A DNA stretch of 64,000 bases from assembly GCA_039707465.1 (NCBI GenBank), contig CM077645.1:163980003-164044002 (forward strand). Direction: 5' to 3'. Made by a program: the position numbers and the translations under genes. The notes under the pieces were generated by a model. That model saw nothing but the letters and a program-made list of their open reading frames with translations. It was not told the DNA's origin and did no database searches. The stretch is from Rhabdophis nuchalis. Its lineage: Eukaryota; Chordata; Lepidosauria; Squamata; Natricidae. This document shows, piece by piece, positions 12,629 to 21,642 of this stretch. Positions within the stretch are counted from its first letter, which is position 1. Each line of letters begins with the position of its first letter.

Positions 12629-12857
12629 ACAACACCCTGTTAGGCCCCAATTAAGGGAGGAAGCATACTGTTTCCTTTTCTGCCTTTTGGCTCATTTATT
12701 GATCAGCTCAAAAACCTAACACATATATATTAAAAAATTACACAACAGAACTTATGGCTTTCTGTCTAGATGGTCTCTGATGATGAGCCGAAAGGCAGAA
12801 AAGGAAACAGTATGCTTCCTCCCTTAATTGGGGCCTAACAGGGTGTTGTGGAACAGG
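12629..12857. repeat. Inverted repeat within the array
   Basis: The left arm 12629-12701 (TTGTTCCACAACACCCTGTT onward) is the near-exact reverse complement of 12784-12857. The arms are about 73 bp around an 80-bp centre. It joins a minus and a plus unit tail to tail. Confidence 0.85.
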
Positions 12858-12889
12858 TATATATATATACATATATACACATACATACA

Positions 12890-12920
<31 letters not shown>
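12858..12920. repeat. (AT)n/(ATAC)n microsatellite
   Basis: AT then about 12 ACAT repeats, between two array pieces at the downstream end of a unit (after GTTGTGGAACAGG). Confidence 0.9.
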
Positions 12921-13100
12921 GAGAGAATATTTTCACAGCTCCTGTTCAGGGCCCCTTTAAGGGAGGAGACTTAAACGTCATCCCTCTCTGCCCTTCGACA
13001 CAGCCCAGAGATCATCCAGACAGAGAACCAATTAGATTACTGCTGTGTGACATTTTTTAGATATGTGTTAGATTTTTAAGGGCTGATTTAATAAATAAGA

Positions 13101-13147
13101 GACCAGGATGGATCCATTTCAGGCTTATTAGCCTTCTTCAGCTGGCC
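13101..13147 (-). ncRNA. Hammerhead ribozyme, type I, intact core (copy 2)
   Basis: Minus strand in order: stem I strand GGCCAG, core CTGAAGA (fits CUGANGA), stem II AGGCT with loop AATA and AGCCT, core GAAA, palindromic stem III TGGATCCAT, cleavage base C, stem I strand CTGGTC. All invariant bases are present and all three stems can pair. The predicted cut is 3' of that C (complement of 13107). Flanking arms GTTAGATTTTTAAGGGCTG (about 13067-13085) and CAGCCCTTAAAAATCTAAC (13157-13175) are exact inverted repeats. Confidence 0.9.
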
Positions 13148-13209
13148 ATTTGCTTCTACAGCCCTTAAAAATCTAACATATATATATATTCGAATCCCAG
13201 TAAGGGTAT

Positions 13210-13256
13210 GGCTAGCTGATGAGAGCTAATAAGCTCGAAATAGATCTATCCTAGTC
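13210..13256 (+). ncRNA. Hammerhead ribozyme, type I, intact core (copy 3)
   Basis: GGCTAG, CTGATGA, stem II GAGCT-AATA-AGCTC, GAAA, stem III TAGATCTAT, C at 13250, CTAGTC. Stem I here pairs as GGCTAG with CTAGTC, a different base-pair set from copies 4 and 5 but still fully paired (one G-U). The predicted cut follows 13250. Confidence 0.9.
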
Positions 13257-13288
13257 TCCCTGACTTATTTATTGATCAGCTCAAAAAC

Positions 13289-13290
<2 letters not shown>

Positions 13291-13342
<52 letters not shown>
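13291..13342. repeat. (AC)n microsatellite
   Basis: About 26 AC repeats directly after CTCAAAAACATAAC, the same position in the unit where other copies carry ACACATAT or (AT)n. Confidence 0.95.
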
Positions 13343-13345
<3 letters not shown>

Positions 13346-13506
13346 GTCTCCTCCCTTAATGGGACCCTAACAGGAAGTTGTGAAAACAATTATCTATACT
13401 AAATACTCCTGTCTTAGCTGATGCAATGGATAGAGCCGGTTAGGCTGTAGCGCTAGGCTTCTGCCTTGGATGAATTGCAGCCCTGGTTTGAATCCCAGTG
13501 GGGTGT

Positions 13507-13553
13507 GGCCAACTGATGAGAGCTAATAAGCTCGAAATAGATCTATCTTGGTC
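13507..13553 (+). ncRNA. Hammerhead ribozyme, type I, intact core (copy 4)
   Basis: GGCCAA at 13507-13512, CTGATGA 13513-13519, stem II GAGCT (13520-13524) with AGCTC (13529-13533), GAAA 13534-13537, stem III TAGATCTAT 13538-13546, C 13547, TTGGTC 13548-13553. Stem I pairs TTGGTC with GGCCAA (five Watson-Crick pairs and one G-U). Stem III is very short and self-complementary. In known hammerheads of this kind it works best when two ribozymes pair through it. Confidence 0.93.
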
Positions 13554-13779
13554 TCTCAAATTTAAATTTATTGATCAGCTCATAAAAGTAACACACATAT
13601 CTAAAAAAAAAAATTTACACAACATAACTCATGGTTCTCTGTCTAGATGGTCTCTGGTGATGAGCCGAAAGGCAGAGAGGGAAACAGTATGTCTCCTCCC
13701 TTAATGGGGTCCTAACAGGAAGTTGTGAAAACAATTAGCTATACTAAATACTCCTGTCTTAGCTGATGCAATGGGTAGA

Positions 13780-13850
13780 GCCGGTTAGGCTGCAGTGCTA
13801 GGCTTCTGCCTTGGATGCATTGCAGCCCCAGTTCGAATCCCAGTGGGGTG
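13780..13850 (+). promoter_or_regulatory. tRNA-like internal pol III promoter (345-bp unit type)
   Basis: CCGGTTAGGCTGCAGTG resembles a box A and GTTCGAATCCC at 13831-13841 is a near-consensus box B about 46 nt downstream. The block ends just upstream of the copy 5 ribozyme. The equivalent block in the preceding unit is at 13435-13505 with box B GTTTGAATCCC. It is not a tRNA gene: no intact cloverleaf. Confidence 0.6.
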
Positions 13851-13851
13851 T

Positions 13852-13898
13852 GGCCAACTGATGAGAGCTAATAAGCTCGAAATAGATCTATCTTGGTC
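13852..13898 (+). ncRNA. Hammerhead ribozyme, type I, intact core (copy 5)
   Basis: Identical in all 47 positions to copy 4: GGCCAA, CTGATGA, GAGCT-AATA-AGCTC, GAAA, TAGATCTAT, C at 13892, TTGGTC. It lies 345 bp downstream of copy 4. Confidence 0.93.
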
Positions 13899-14090
13899 TC
13901 TCAAATTTAAATTTATTGATCAGCTCATAAAACTAACACACATATCTAAAAAAATAAAATAAAATAAAAATTTACACAACATAACTCATGGTTCTCTGTC
14001 TAGATGGTCTCTGGTGATGAGCCGAAAGGCAGAGAGGGAAACAGTATGTCTCCTCCCTTAATGGGGTCCTAACAGGAAGTTGTGAAAACA

Positions 14091-14092
<2 letters not shown>

Positions 14093-14159
<67 letters not shown>

Positions 14160-14160
14160 G
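14093..14160. repeat. (ATCT)n microsatellite
   Basis: About 17 ATCT repeats grown out of the unit's ACAATTATCTATC end. In the preceding unit the same place reads ACAATTAGCTATAC. Confidence 0.95.
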
Positions 14161-14195
14161 TAATTGTTTCACAACAACCTGTTATTAGGCCCCAA

Positions 14196-14266
14196 TTAAT
14201 AATAATAATAATAAATTTAATTTGTAGACCGCTCCCTCTCCCCAAAGGGAGTCGGGGCGGTGCACA
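14196..14266 (-). mobile_element. L2 3'-tail insertion in the array
   Basis: (TAA)n then TTTAATTTGTAGACCGC and CCGAAGGG-like sequence, the reverse complement of the L2 3' end. It interrupts the array phrase CCCCAATTAAGGGAGGAG, and CAATTAA is repeated on both sides as a likely 7-bp target duplication. Confidence 0.75.
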
Positions 14267-14299
14267 ATTAAGGGAGGAGACATACATCAGCTCATAAAA

Positions 14300-14301
<2 letters not shown>

Positions 14302-14380
<79 letters not shown>
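14302..14380. repeat. (AT)n microsatellite
   Basis: About 40 AT repeats starting directly after CAGCTCATAAAACTT of an array unit. Confidence 0.95.
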
Positions 14381-14383
<3 letters not shown>

Positions 14384-14563
14384 GTGGATATATTGTTACA
14401 GCTTCCTGTTAGGCCTATTCAAGGGAGGAGACAAACTTGTCATCCTTCTCTGTCCTTCGACTCAACCTAGAGACCATCCAGACAGAGACCTATTAAATTG
14501 CTGCTGTCTTTTTAGATATGTGTTAAATTTCTTTAAGGGATGATTAATAATAATTAATTAAGA

Positions 14564-14610
14564 GACCAGGATGGATCCATTTCGGGCTCCTTAGCCCTCG
14601 TCAGCTGGCC
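14564..14610 (-). ncRNA. Hammerhead ribozyme, type I, intact core (copy 6)
   Basis: Minus strand: GGCCAG, CTGACGA (fits CUGANGA), stem II GGGCT-AAGG-AGCCC, GAAA, stem III TGGATCCAT, C (complement of 14570), CTGGTC. All invariant core bases are present and all stems fully paired. Confidence 0.92.
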
Positions 14611-14733
14611 ATACTTCCCTACAGGGATTTGAACTGGTGCTCTCCAGCATTCGAAGCAGGCTTCTCTATGCCTTGAGCTAACCAGTTTCCCTGATTACAT
14701 CATCCTTTCTACAGGACTTTATTGATGAAGTGG

Positions 14734-14758
14734 AGCCCGAAATGGATCCATCCTGGTC
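14734..14758 (+). ncRNA. Truncated hammerhead (3' half only, copy 7)
   Basis: AGCCC, GAAA, TGGATCCAT, C at 14752 and CTGGTC are present. The CUGANGA strand and the 5' strands of stems I and II are missing, because the sequence switches at 14734 to the end of the inverted unit. It may serve as the downstream half of a boundary but cannot cleave by itself. Confidence 0.8.
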
Positions 14759-15057
14759 TCTTAATTAATTATTATTAATCATCCCTTAAAGAAATTTAAC
14801 ACATATCTAAAAAGACAGCAGCAATTTAATAGGTCTCTGTCTGGATGGTCTCTAGGTTGAGTCGAAGGACAGAGAAGGATGACAAGTTTGTCTCCTCCCT
14901 TGAATAGGCCTAACAGGAAGCTGTAACAATATATCCACTTCATCAATAAAGTCCTGTAGAAAGGATGATGTAATCAGGGAAACTGGTTAGCTCAAGGCAT
15001 AGAGAAGCCTGCTTCGAATGCTGGAGAGCACCAGTTCAAATCCCTGTAGGGAAGTAT

Positions 15058-15104
15058 GGCCAGCTGGCGAGGGCTAAGGAGCCCGAAATGGATCCATCCT
15101 GGTC
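15058..15104 (+). ncRNA. Hammerhead ribozyme with core mutation (copy 8)
   Basis: As copy 6 except that the core strand reads CTGGCGA instead of CTGACGA, an A-to-G change at an invariant position. All stems remain paired, and the cleavage base is C at 15098. Loss or strong reduction of activity is expected. Confidence 0.85.
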
Positions 15105-15325
15105 TCTTAATTAATTATTATTAATCATCCCTTAAAGAAATTTAACACATATCTAAAAAGACAGCAGCAATTTAATAGGTCTCTGTCTGGATGGTCTCTA
15201 GGTTGAGTCGAAGGACAGAGAAGGATGACAAGTTTGTCTCCTCCCTTGAATAGGCCTAACAGGAAGCTGTAACAATATATCCACTTCATCAATAAAGTCC
15301 TGTAGAAAGGACGATGTAATCAGGG

Positions 15326-15401
15326 AAACTGGTTAGCTCAAGGCATAGAGAAGCCTGCTTCGAATGCTGGAGAGCACCAGTTCAAATCCCTGTAGGGAAG
15401 T
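15326..15401 (+). promoter_or_regulatory. tRNA-like internal pol III promoter (346-bp unit type)
   Basis: ACTGGTTAGCTCAAGGCATAG resembles box A and GTTCAAATCCC at 15380-15390 matches box B, about 48 nt apart. It lies immediately upstream of the copy 9 ribozyme. An identical block sits 346 bp upstream at 14980-15055. Confidence 0.6.
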
Positions 15402-15403
15402 AT

Positions 15404-15450
15404 GGCCAGCTGACGAGGGCTAAGGAGCCCGAAATGGATCCATCCTGGTC
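15404..15450 (+). ncRNA. Hammerhead ribozyme, type I, intact core (copy 9)
   Basis: GGCCAG 15404-15409, CTGACGA 15410-15416, GGGCT 15417-15421, AAGG, AGCCC 15426-15430, GAAA 15431-15434, TGGATCCAT 15435-15443, C 15444, CTGGTC 15445-15450. The cleavage base is 346 bp from copy 8 and 692 bp from copy 7. Confidence 0.92.
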
Positions 15451-15486
15451 TCTTAATTAATTATTATTAATCATCCCTTAAAGAAA

Positions 15487-15629
<143 letters not shown>

Positions 15630-15710
15630 TTCTGAGGTTTTCGCGGGTGTTTGTATGTAGGTTTTTGGTTGTTCGGGTTTTCTCCCGCGTAGAATTGGAA
15701 GTATCTTCAC

Positions 15711-15744
15711 GACGTTTCGATGAAATCTCATTCATCATCTTCAG
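15711..15744 (-). ncRNA. PLE hammerhead-like motif, left arm
   Basis: Reverse complement of 17190-17223: CTGAAGA, then a short hairpin, then GAAACGTC. See the right-arm copy for the reading. Confidence 0.4.
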
Positions 15745-15924
15745 GCTGGTGCTTCGGGCTTGGTGCTTCCAGGAGCAATGTGAGATCTCAGCCGGTTCCT
15801 CTTTTTAACTGCCAGTGGGGGTGTGACTTGATTGGATGGGAGCTTGGCTGCATTCTGATTGGGTGGAGGTGTGTTCTGATTGGTAGGGGGGTTTGGCTGT
15901 GCTCTGATTGGATGGTAGTTTGGC

Positions 15925-17193
15925 TCCCTAGGACACACCATCTACCAGAAGAAAACACACACAAACCGCTATTTGCATGCACTCTCACACCACCACCCAG
16001 CACAGATCAACTCTGTAGCCAAGACACTCATCTCCAGAACAAAACGCTTAGCTGACGAACAACACCTAAAAACCGAACTACACACTCTCACCAATGTACT
16101 AACATCCAACGGATTCCAAAGAAACACGATCACTAACCTAATCCAAAAAGAAAACCCCACTAAAGTCCAAGACAGTGAACAAGAAAACGGCAAAGCCCTC
16201 CTCCCATACATAAAAGGCACCACAGACAGAATCAGCAAGATTCTCCACAAACACAACATCAAGACAGCATTCTACACAAACCGAAAAATATCCACCATCC
16301 TAGGAAACCCCAAAGAGAAAATAGAGTTAGAAAATCAAGGAGTATATGAAATCCCATGCACCACCTGCCCCACCACATACATCGGACAAACCAACAGAAG
16401 AATAAAGGCACGCATTGAAGAACACAAAAACTCAGTCAGAAAGGAGGAACCAACTTCTTCCCTGGTCCAACACTTCAAAGCCACAGGACATGATATAGAC
16501 TTTAAAAAGACCAGAACTATTGCCAAAATTGAACACTATAACAACAGAATAATCAGAGAAGCTATTGAGATAGAAAAGCGGCCACACAGCATGAATAAAC
16601 GAGATGATACCTCCCGCCTACCAGCCATTTGGAAACCTGCCCTCATTGACAAACGAGTCCCTAACACAAAGAATGATACCAGACCCACACTCACGAAAAC
16701 CACACAGGATGTCACTATCACACATCCACGCAAAAAGCAAACCCAAACCCACACCGAAGATGACCACAAATCAGAAGCCCGACCACAAACCAGAAGCCAG
16801 ACCAAAGCTGCATTATTAGCCACTTTAAACCCCTCCAATCCATACATGAAGCAAACTGATGCCCACCACGGAGTTGTAGTACGACCACAAACGCGAAGCC
16901 AAACAACAGCAATGCAGCTCACCAGGTCAAATTCCTCTGCAACTCAGACTAACACAAGCACAACCAGACCCCCACCCAAACAGAACACGCCCCCATCCAA
17001 TCAGAGCACAGCCAAACTACCATCCAATCAGAGCACAGCCAAACCCCCTACCAATCAGAACACACCTCCACCCAATCAGAATGCAGCCAAGCTCCCATCC
17101 AATCAAGTCACACCCCCACTGGCAGTTAAAAAGAGGAACCGGCTGAGATCTCACATTGCTCCTGGAAGCACCAAGCCCGAAGCACCAGCCTGA
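15925..17193 (+). pseudogene. Penelope-like polyprotein C-terminus (RT end and GIY-YIG endonuclease)
   Basis: The open frame, with the first ATG at 15973 and 406 codons, is preceded in frame by GHTIYQKKTHTNRYL, the end of a PLE reverse transcriptase. Residues about 123-138 hold GVYEIPCTTCPTTYIGQT, the GIY-YIG core with the Cys pair (C129, C132) typical of PLE nucleases. RIEEH (147-151) supplies the catalytic Arg and conserved His region. IIREAIEIEK near 193-202 gives the conserved Glu region. The nuclease nicks target DNA for insertion. Residues about 220-406 are Thr/Pro/Asn/Gln-rich with short repeats (PPNQN, SNQ) and run into the terminal repeat. The frame is open, but 5' truncation removes nearly all of the RT, so it cannot move on its own. 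Confidence 0.85.
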
Positions 17194-17223
17194 AGATGAT
17201 GAATGAGATTTCATCGAAACGTC
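17190..17223 (+). ncRNA. PLE hammerhead-like motif, right arm
   Basis: CTGAAGA (17190-17196), one extra T, a hairpin GATGAA with TTCATC, then GAAACGTC (17216-17223) in which ACGT is a tiny self-complementary stem III and C the cleavage base. PLE terminal repeats are known to carry minimal hammerheads with GAAACGUC. The extra T before stem II and the poor stem I make this copy uncertain. Confidence 0.45.
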
Positions 17224-17274
17224 GTGAAGATATTTCCAATTCTACGCGGGAGAAAACCCGAACAACCAAAGACC

Positions 17275-17487
<213 letters not shown>

Positions 17488-17514
17488 TGTGTGTGTGTGT
17501 GTGTGTGTGTGTGT
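17488..17514. repeat. (GT)n microsatellite
   Basis: About 13 GT repeats leading into TTAGTTTTATTAGCTGATCAAT, the reverse complement of the array phrase around ATTGATCAGCT. Confidence 0.95.
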
Positions 17515-17890
17515 TAGTTTTATTAGCTGATCAATAAATACTTAATATTTAATCAATAAATAAGACATACAGTATGTCTCCTCCCTTAATTGGGGCCTAA
17601 TAATAACAGGTTGTTGTGAAACAATTACCTATACACACACACACACACGTACATATACATACATACATATACACATATACATACATATTACAGCATTCTA
17701 GGCAGTTTTTGCAACAAACTGTGTTTGTGTTAAATTTATGTTTGACCAACAAAGAAATAAAGGAAGACTAGTATATGGCTAGCCAGGGTTCGAAACTCAG
17801 AAGGGTATGACTACCTGATGAGAGATACATAGCTTGAAATAGATCTATACTAGTTTTTTTGTTGGTAAAACATAAATTCAACTTTTTCAA
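17515..17890. repeat. Hammerhead-repeat array, part 3 (fragments)
   Basis: 17515-17560 is a minus-oriented fragment (GCTGATCAATAAAT). 17568-17630 is a plus-oriented unit end (CAGTATGTCTCCTCCCTTAA, then GTTGTGAAACAATTA). (AC)n and (ATAC)n tracts fill 17632-17690. 17728-17885 holds a divergent hammerhead, flanked by GTTAAATTTATGTTTGACCA and its near complement (GGTAAAACATAAATTCAAC). Confidence 0.75.
17809..17855 (+). ncRNA. Divergent hammerhead ribozyme (copy 10)
   Basis: CTGATGA (17815-17821), stem II GAGAT-ACAT-AGCTT with one mismatch and one G-U, GAAA (17836-17839), stem III TAGATCTAT, cleavage base A at 17849 (A is allowed), then CTAGTT facing GACTAC. Stem I pairs except for a C-C at its first position. 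A box-B-like GGTTCGAAACTC lies upstream at about 17788. Confidence 0.75.
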
Positions 17891-19638
17891 ATATGATTAT
17901 ATAAAACCGGTAATATCTTATGGACATATCGGCATTCATTTTGAGAAGCTTTTCCTGATGGACTAATGTTGCAGAAACATGTTCACACAGATGAGAAAGA
18001 GCAAAATCTTAAAACCGAATCATAAAAGCTCAACACACTTTTTGTCCATGCATAGTGGTAGCCAAAAAAATTTCTCTTTCTCTTTTTAAATTTTCTATCT
18101 CCCGTGAGGTTGGGATTTTAACACAATTTACTTAAGAGTAAGCCTTGTTGAATGCAATGCATTCACTTTTGAGGAGACAAACCCAGACACCGTTAGGCAT
18201 TTTAATGACTTCAGTTTGATATTAGTCATTGCTGAAGAGGATCATCTTCCTTGTGAATGGCTTCTGTGCCCTTTCGTTTGATTGGTTCACCCAGACACCA
18301 CCAAAAGGCGGCATGAATCACTCTGACTCATTACTTTCCAGTAATAGGCTGGCCTTTTTTTCAATTTCATCTGACTGCAAATGCGATGTGAAACTCTTTC
18401 CCCCATACACACACCTTTAATGTATTATCTTTTAAACGGACTGACAAGAGTATAAATTCAAGACAAAGGGTTTTAATTTTCCTTTCTTTCTGTGATCATT
18501 CTTCAACATCCTCACAATGGAATTGCAGCCAAATTTATACTAATTACGACAGGACTGCTTTCATCAGCTATTGACTGCACAAAGGTGTCTGAACCAGAAC
18601 CTTGAGCTCTTGCAAGTTAGAGCTCGTGCTGATATAAATCAGCACAGTTTCATTGAGCATAATATAATGAAATCAATCCTGCAGGAGGAAAAAGGTCCAA
18701 AGGCTGATTATTGACTTCTGTACGTTTTTATAAATTAGATTTTTGTACTGATTTTTTTTCCTCTATCTTTATAATAGGAGAAAAATCATTTAAAGCATTT
18801 TTCTTTTTAATCTTTTACCTATCCTGAGTCCTTTTCATGCATTTTGCTCTGGAATGGATGGATGGATGGATGTATTATCTCACAAGACCCTAAAGACACA
18901 GATAAACCTCCAAAATGCCACAATGAGTCTCTAAAAGAATGCAAATGGCCAGCTGTCTGCAAGAATCCTTCCATTCCCCTCCATCCAGTCAGAGCTGAAT
19001 GAGAAGCAAAAATGTCTTCAAAGAAAAACAAGAAAGTCCAGTTGCCTCTTGAAAAAGCAGCCTTGGGACAACCGTGATCTGGATGACTGAGAATCTCCAT
19101 AGACTTCCAGATATGGAATTCTATTTTCTTTCCTTAAATCCTGAATGCAAGTGAAATTTCAATCACTGTCTCCCAATGCTCCTTCATAAGGAAATCCTTG
19201 TCTCTATTCTGGAATCATGCTCATTGACTGTTCTTCACTGTTAGTTAGTATATTCAGGGTCAAACTCTGATTGAAGAAAAAGGCATAACTAAAATTATGA
19301 CTGATATGTGCCAACTTCTTAAGGACAAAATCCAAAGGGTGTAAGAAAAATTCCAAAGAATATAAGAAACAACAGCTGCAAAAAGAAAGAAAAATCCAAA
19401 GGGTATAAGAAAATATTGCAGTTAAGAGTGACAGATGGCTCAACCACACTTTGAAGAATTGATTAGCTGGTAAAGCATATATTCTAAAAATAGGACTGCA
19501 GGAGTTGTAATATGATGGTATATAGTACATTGAGATATATCCTGGTGCAGGCCATTACAGGATTCATATAAGTGCTTAGGCGTGCAAGTGGAAAGCATTC
19601 CCTTTTGTTAGTGGAGAATGGTTTTCCACTCTTAATTG
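17891..19638. other. No gene recognised
   Basis: No gene or named repeat, apart from a short (GGAT)n run at about 18853-18872. Confidence 0.4.
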
Positions 19639-19646
19639 GGATAGAA

Positions 19647-19754
19647 CAGGGGTCTCCAACCTTTGCAACTTTAAGTCTGAAGGACTTCAGCTCCCAGAAT
19701 TCTCTGGGAGCTGAAGTCCTTCAGACTTAAAGTTGCAAAGGTTGGACACCCCTG
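19647..19754. mobile_element. Foldback hAT-like MITE with exact 8-bp TSD
   Basis: Starts CAGGGGTCTCCAACCTTTGC and ends with the matching complement ending ACACCCCTG. The arms form a near-perfect palindrome around AGAATTCT. GGATAGAA is duplicated exactly at 19639-19646 and 19755-19762. Confidence 0.88.
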
Positions 19755-19989
19755 GGATAGAAGACCCTCTGATCAATTAGTGATTTTGGATTGAGTTGCA
19801 AAAAAAGTAGTATATTTTTAAAACATTTGTTTGAATATTGCATACATGCTACCAACAAAGATTTGAGATTTTGACACATTTACATATTGGCATTCACCCA
19901 TTGAATTTGATTTCTAAAATCATTGGATTGCCCAAAATATACATATGTCTCAGACAGGAAAACTAACAAAAAATAGGAACCCTACTGGC

Positions 19990-20800
19990 AACCATTACAG
20001 CATGAAAAGTAGTGGAGTTATAAGTGCATAATGTGATGCCTTCATCCCTGCTTGCACACTGCATTCTGGAACCAGCTGCAGCTTCTATTTGGTCTTCAAG
20101 GGCAGCCTCATATGAGATGACGAAGGCAGAAGTGATGTCTCAGTTCAACAAAGGGTGCAACTGGTACACAAAAGTTACTTATACAAAGAGTCTCTTGGCC
20201 ATAACTTCCATTTGATTTTGGGAGAAGGAGCTGTAAGTCCAAGACAGTCTCAGATTTTTCACAAGTCCTGGAGTGCGGAATGCACTATACAACCATATTG
20301 ACAGACAATAGTGAAACACCTCCAGATCTCGAAGGTCTTAAACAGACAAAGCATCTCAATTCTCGCCTTGTTAGTACTGAGCTTGAGTCTGTCAATCATT
20401 CACACCAGCATAGCTTAAGGCGCTAAGTCAGGATTCTGACTGAAATGCTCAGTTATCTAGGGGTTGAAATGCATTCATATTTATTTTACTTATTAAAATG
20501 TGTATCGTCTGTATCATTGGCATGTGATACCCATGCATATCATCAGTATATTGATGGTACCTGACCCAAATTGACAGATGACCTCACCCAACAGTTTCAT
20601 GAGGGTGTTAAACAGAATGGAAGAGGATTGCAACAGAAACCCTGCAGTACCGCACAAGTGATAGATCATGGAAACAATGCCCCCCCCCCACCAGTCAGCA
20701 CTAATTAAAACAAACAGAGGGAAAGGAGAAGAATCACTGAAAACAATGCCTCCAGCCTCCAGAATTGGTGCAAAGGATACCATGCTTCATGGTACTGAAA
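19990..20800 (-). pseudogene. Old L2 LINE reverse transcriptase, decayed
   Basis: Minus-strand reading gives LLFNTLMKLLGEVICQFGSG near 20540-20640 (compare LLFNTYMKPLGEIIRGFGV). Further along come a MIDRLKLSTNKAR-like stretch (compare NGLRLNPTKTE) and KLQLV with HMRLPLKT in the 20050-20130 area. Order and spacing follow L2, but all frames are broken. The YADD motif is degraded. Confidence 0.7.
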
Positions 20801-21463
20801 ACTTGAGAAATTAAGTACTACAAAATGGATGTTTTTGATGTGTGTGTTTGTGGTGTATGTGTTTTTGTGTGTAAAAGCACCATGGCTGGAAATGATGGTA
20901 ATTCTTGGCCATTATGATGTAAGGAAAAAGTAGTCAGGCTGTTAAAAGGGGTGCTTTTATGGCCAATAACCTCTACCCCAGAAACTGTTGAAGAGAATAG
21001 CCATTCAAGTAATTCCTTCTCTCACAAAACCAGAGAATTTCAAAAAAGCTCGTATTTACAGCTCTAAGAGTATATTGGCAGAGCAGTGTGTGCTGCAGAT
21101 TTAAAGAACAGACAAAAAGTATATATTAAATGTACAGTCCATGTAAAATATGAATTTTGTGGAGAACGATATTAAAACCACTTGATACATTTTAAGTTGC
21201 ATAGTAACATAACAAAAGGAGAGAATACAACGGGAAAACTGTGTTATTCTATGGTGGTATAAAATCTGAAGGAGTCTGGTAGAATCTTTACTTATTAACA
21301 AATTCTTAACCACAGGCTGAGCATGAGGGAAGGGGTCAAATGCATCATCAGTCTTGAATCCCTTCACACCCACAAGAGATCTTATCCAGTCCACCTTGAA
21401 TTGCATTGACTCTTATTTACTGCCATTTTGCTTTGATCATTAGTAGTTTTGATTCTTGTAGAG
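20801..21463. other. No gene recognised
   Basis: Contains an imperfect TG-rich run near 20838-20872. Otherwise nothing recognised. Confidence 0.4.
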
Positions 21464-21642
21464 CAGTGCCTCCCAACCTTTTGGGTACAGGGACTGGTTC
21501 CATGGAGAAAAGGTTTTTCCCCCCTGTGGACTGGTGACAGCATGGTTTTGCATGCTACATGGGTTGTCACTTGTTTGTGGGTCCCAGTTTCTGAAATGCT
21601 GTGGACCAGTGCCGGTCCACAGACTGGGGTTGGAGAGCCCTG
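21464..21642. mobile_element. hAT-type (Charlie-like) non-autonomous element
   Basis: Begins CAGTGCCTCCCAACCTTTTG and ends GGGGTTGGAGAGCCCTG, matching the widespread hAT terminus class that ends in GGTTGGGAACCACTG. Internal GGACCAGTGCCGGTCCACAG is typical of that group. The 8 bp on each side no longer match. Confidence 0.65.

Larger units (their letters stand above)
13401..14092 (+). repeat. Two head-to-tail hammerhead units, 345-bp period
   Basis: The phrase CTCCTGTCTTAGCTGATGCA occurs at 13406 and 13751, and the predicted cleavage bases are at 13547 and 13892, both exactly 345 bp apart. The two units are nearly identical. On the ribozyme strand the first unit (13401-13745) contains no run of four T, so a pol III transcript would not meet a standard terminator before the next unit. 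Self-cleavage at both sites would release a 345-nt RNA. Confidence 0.9.

Noticed and set aside
12774..12800. CTGATGATGAGCCGAAAGGC looked like another hammerhead core
   Set aside because: Between the CTGATGA and GAAA strands there is no self-complementary stem II, and no stem I partner follows. The same phrase is part of the unit's separate hairpin block.
13780..13850. Possible tRNA genes at the box A/B heads of the array units
   Set aside because: Box B is good, but no acceptor stem or full cloverleaf can be formed. They are tRNA-derived repeat heads.
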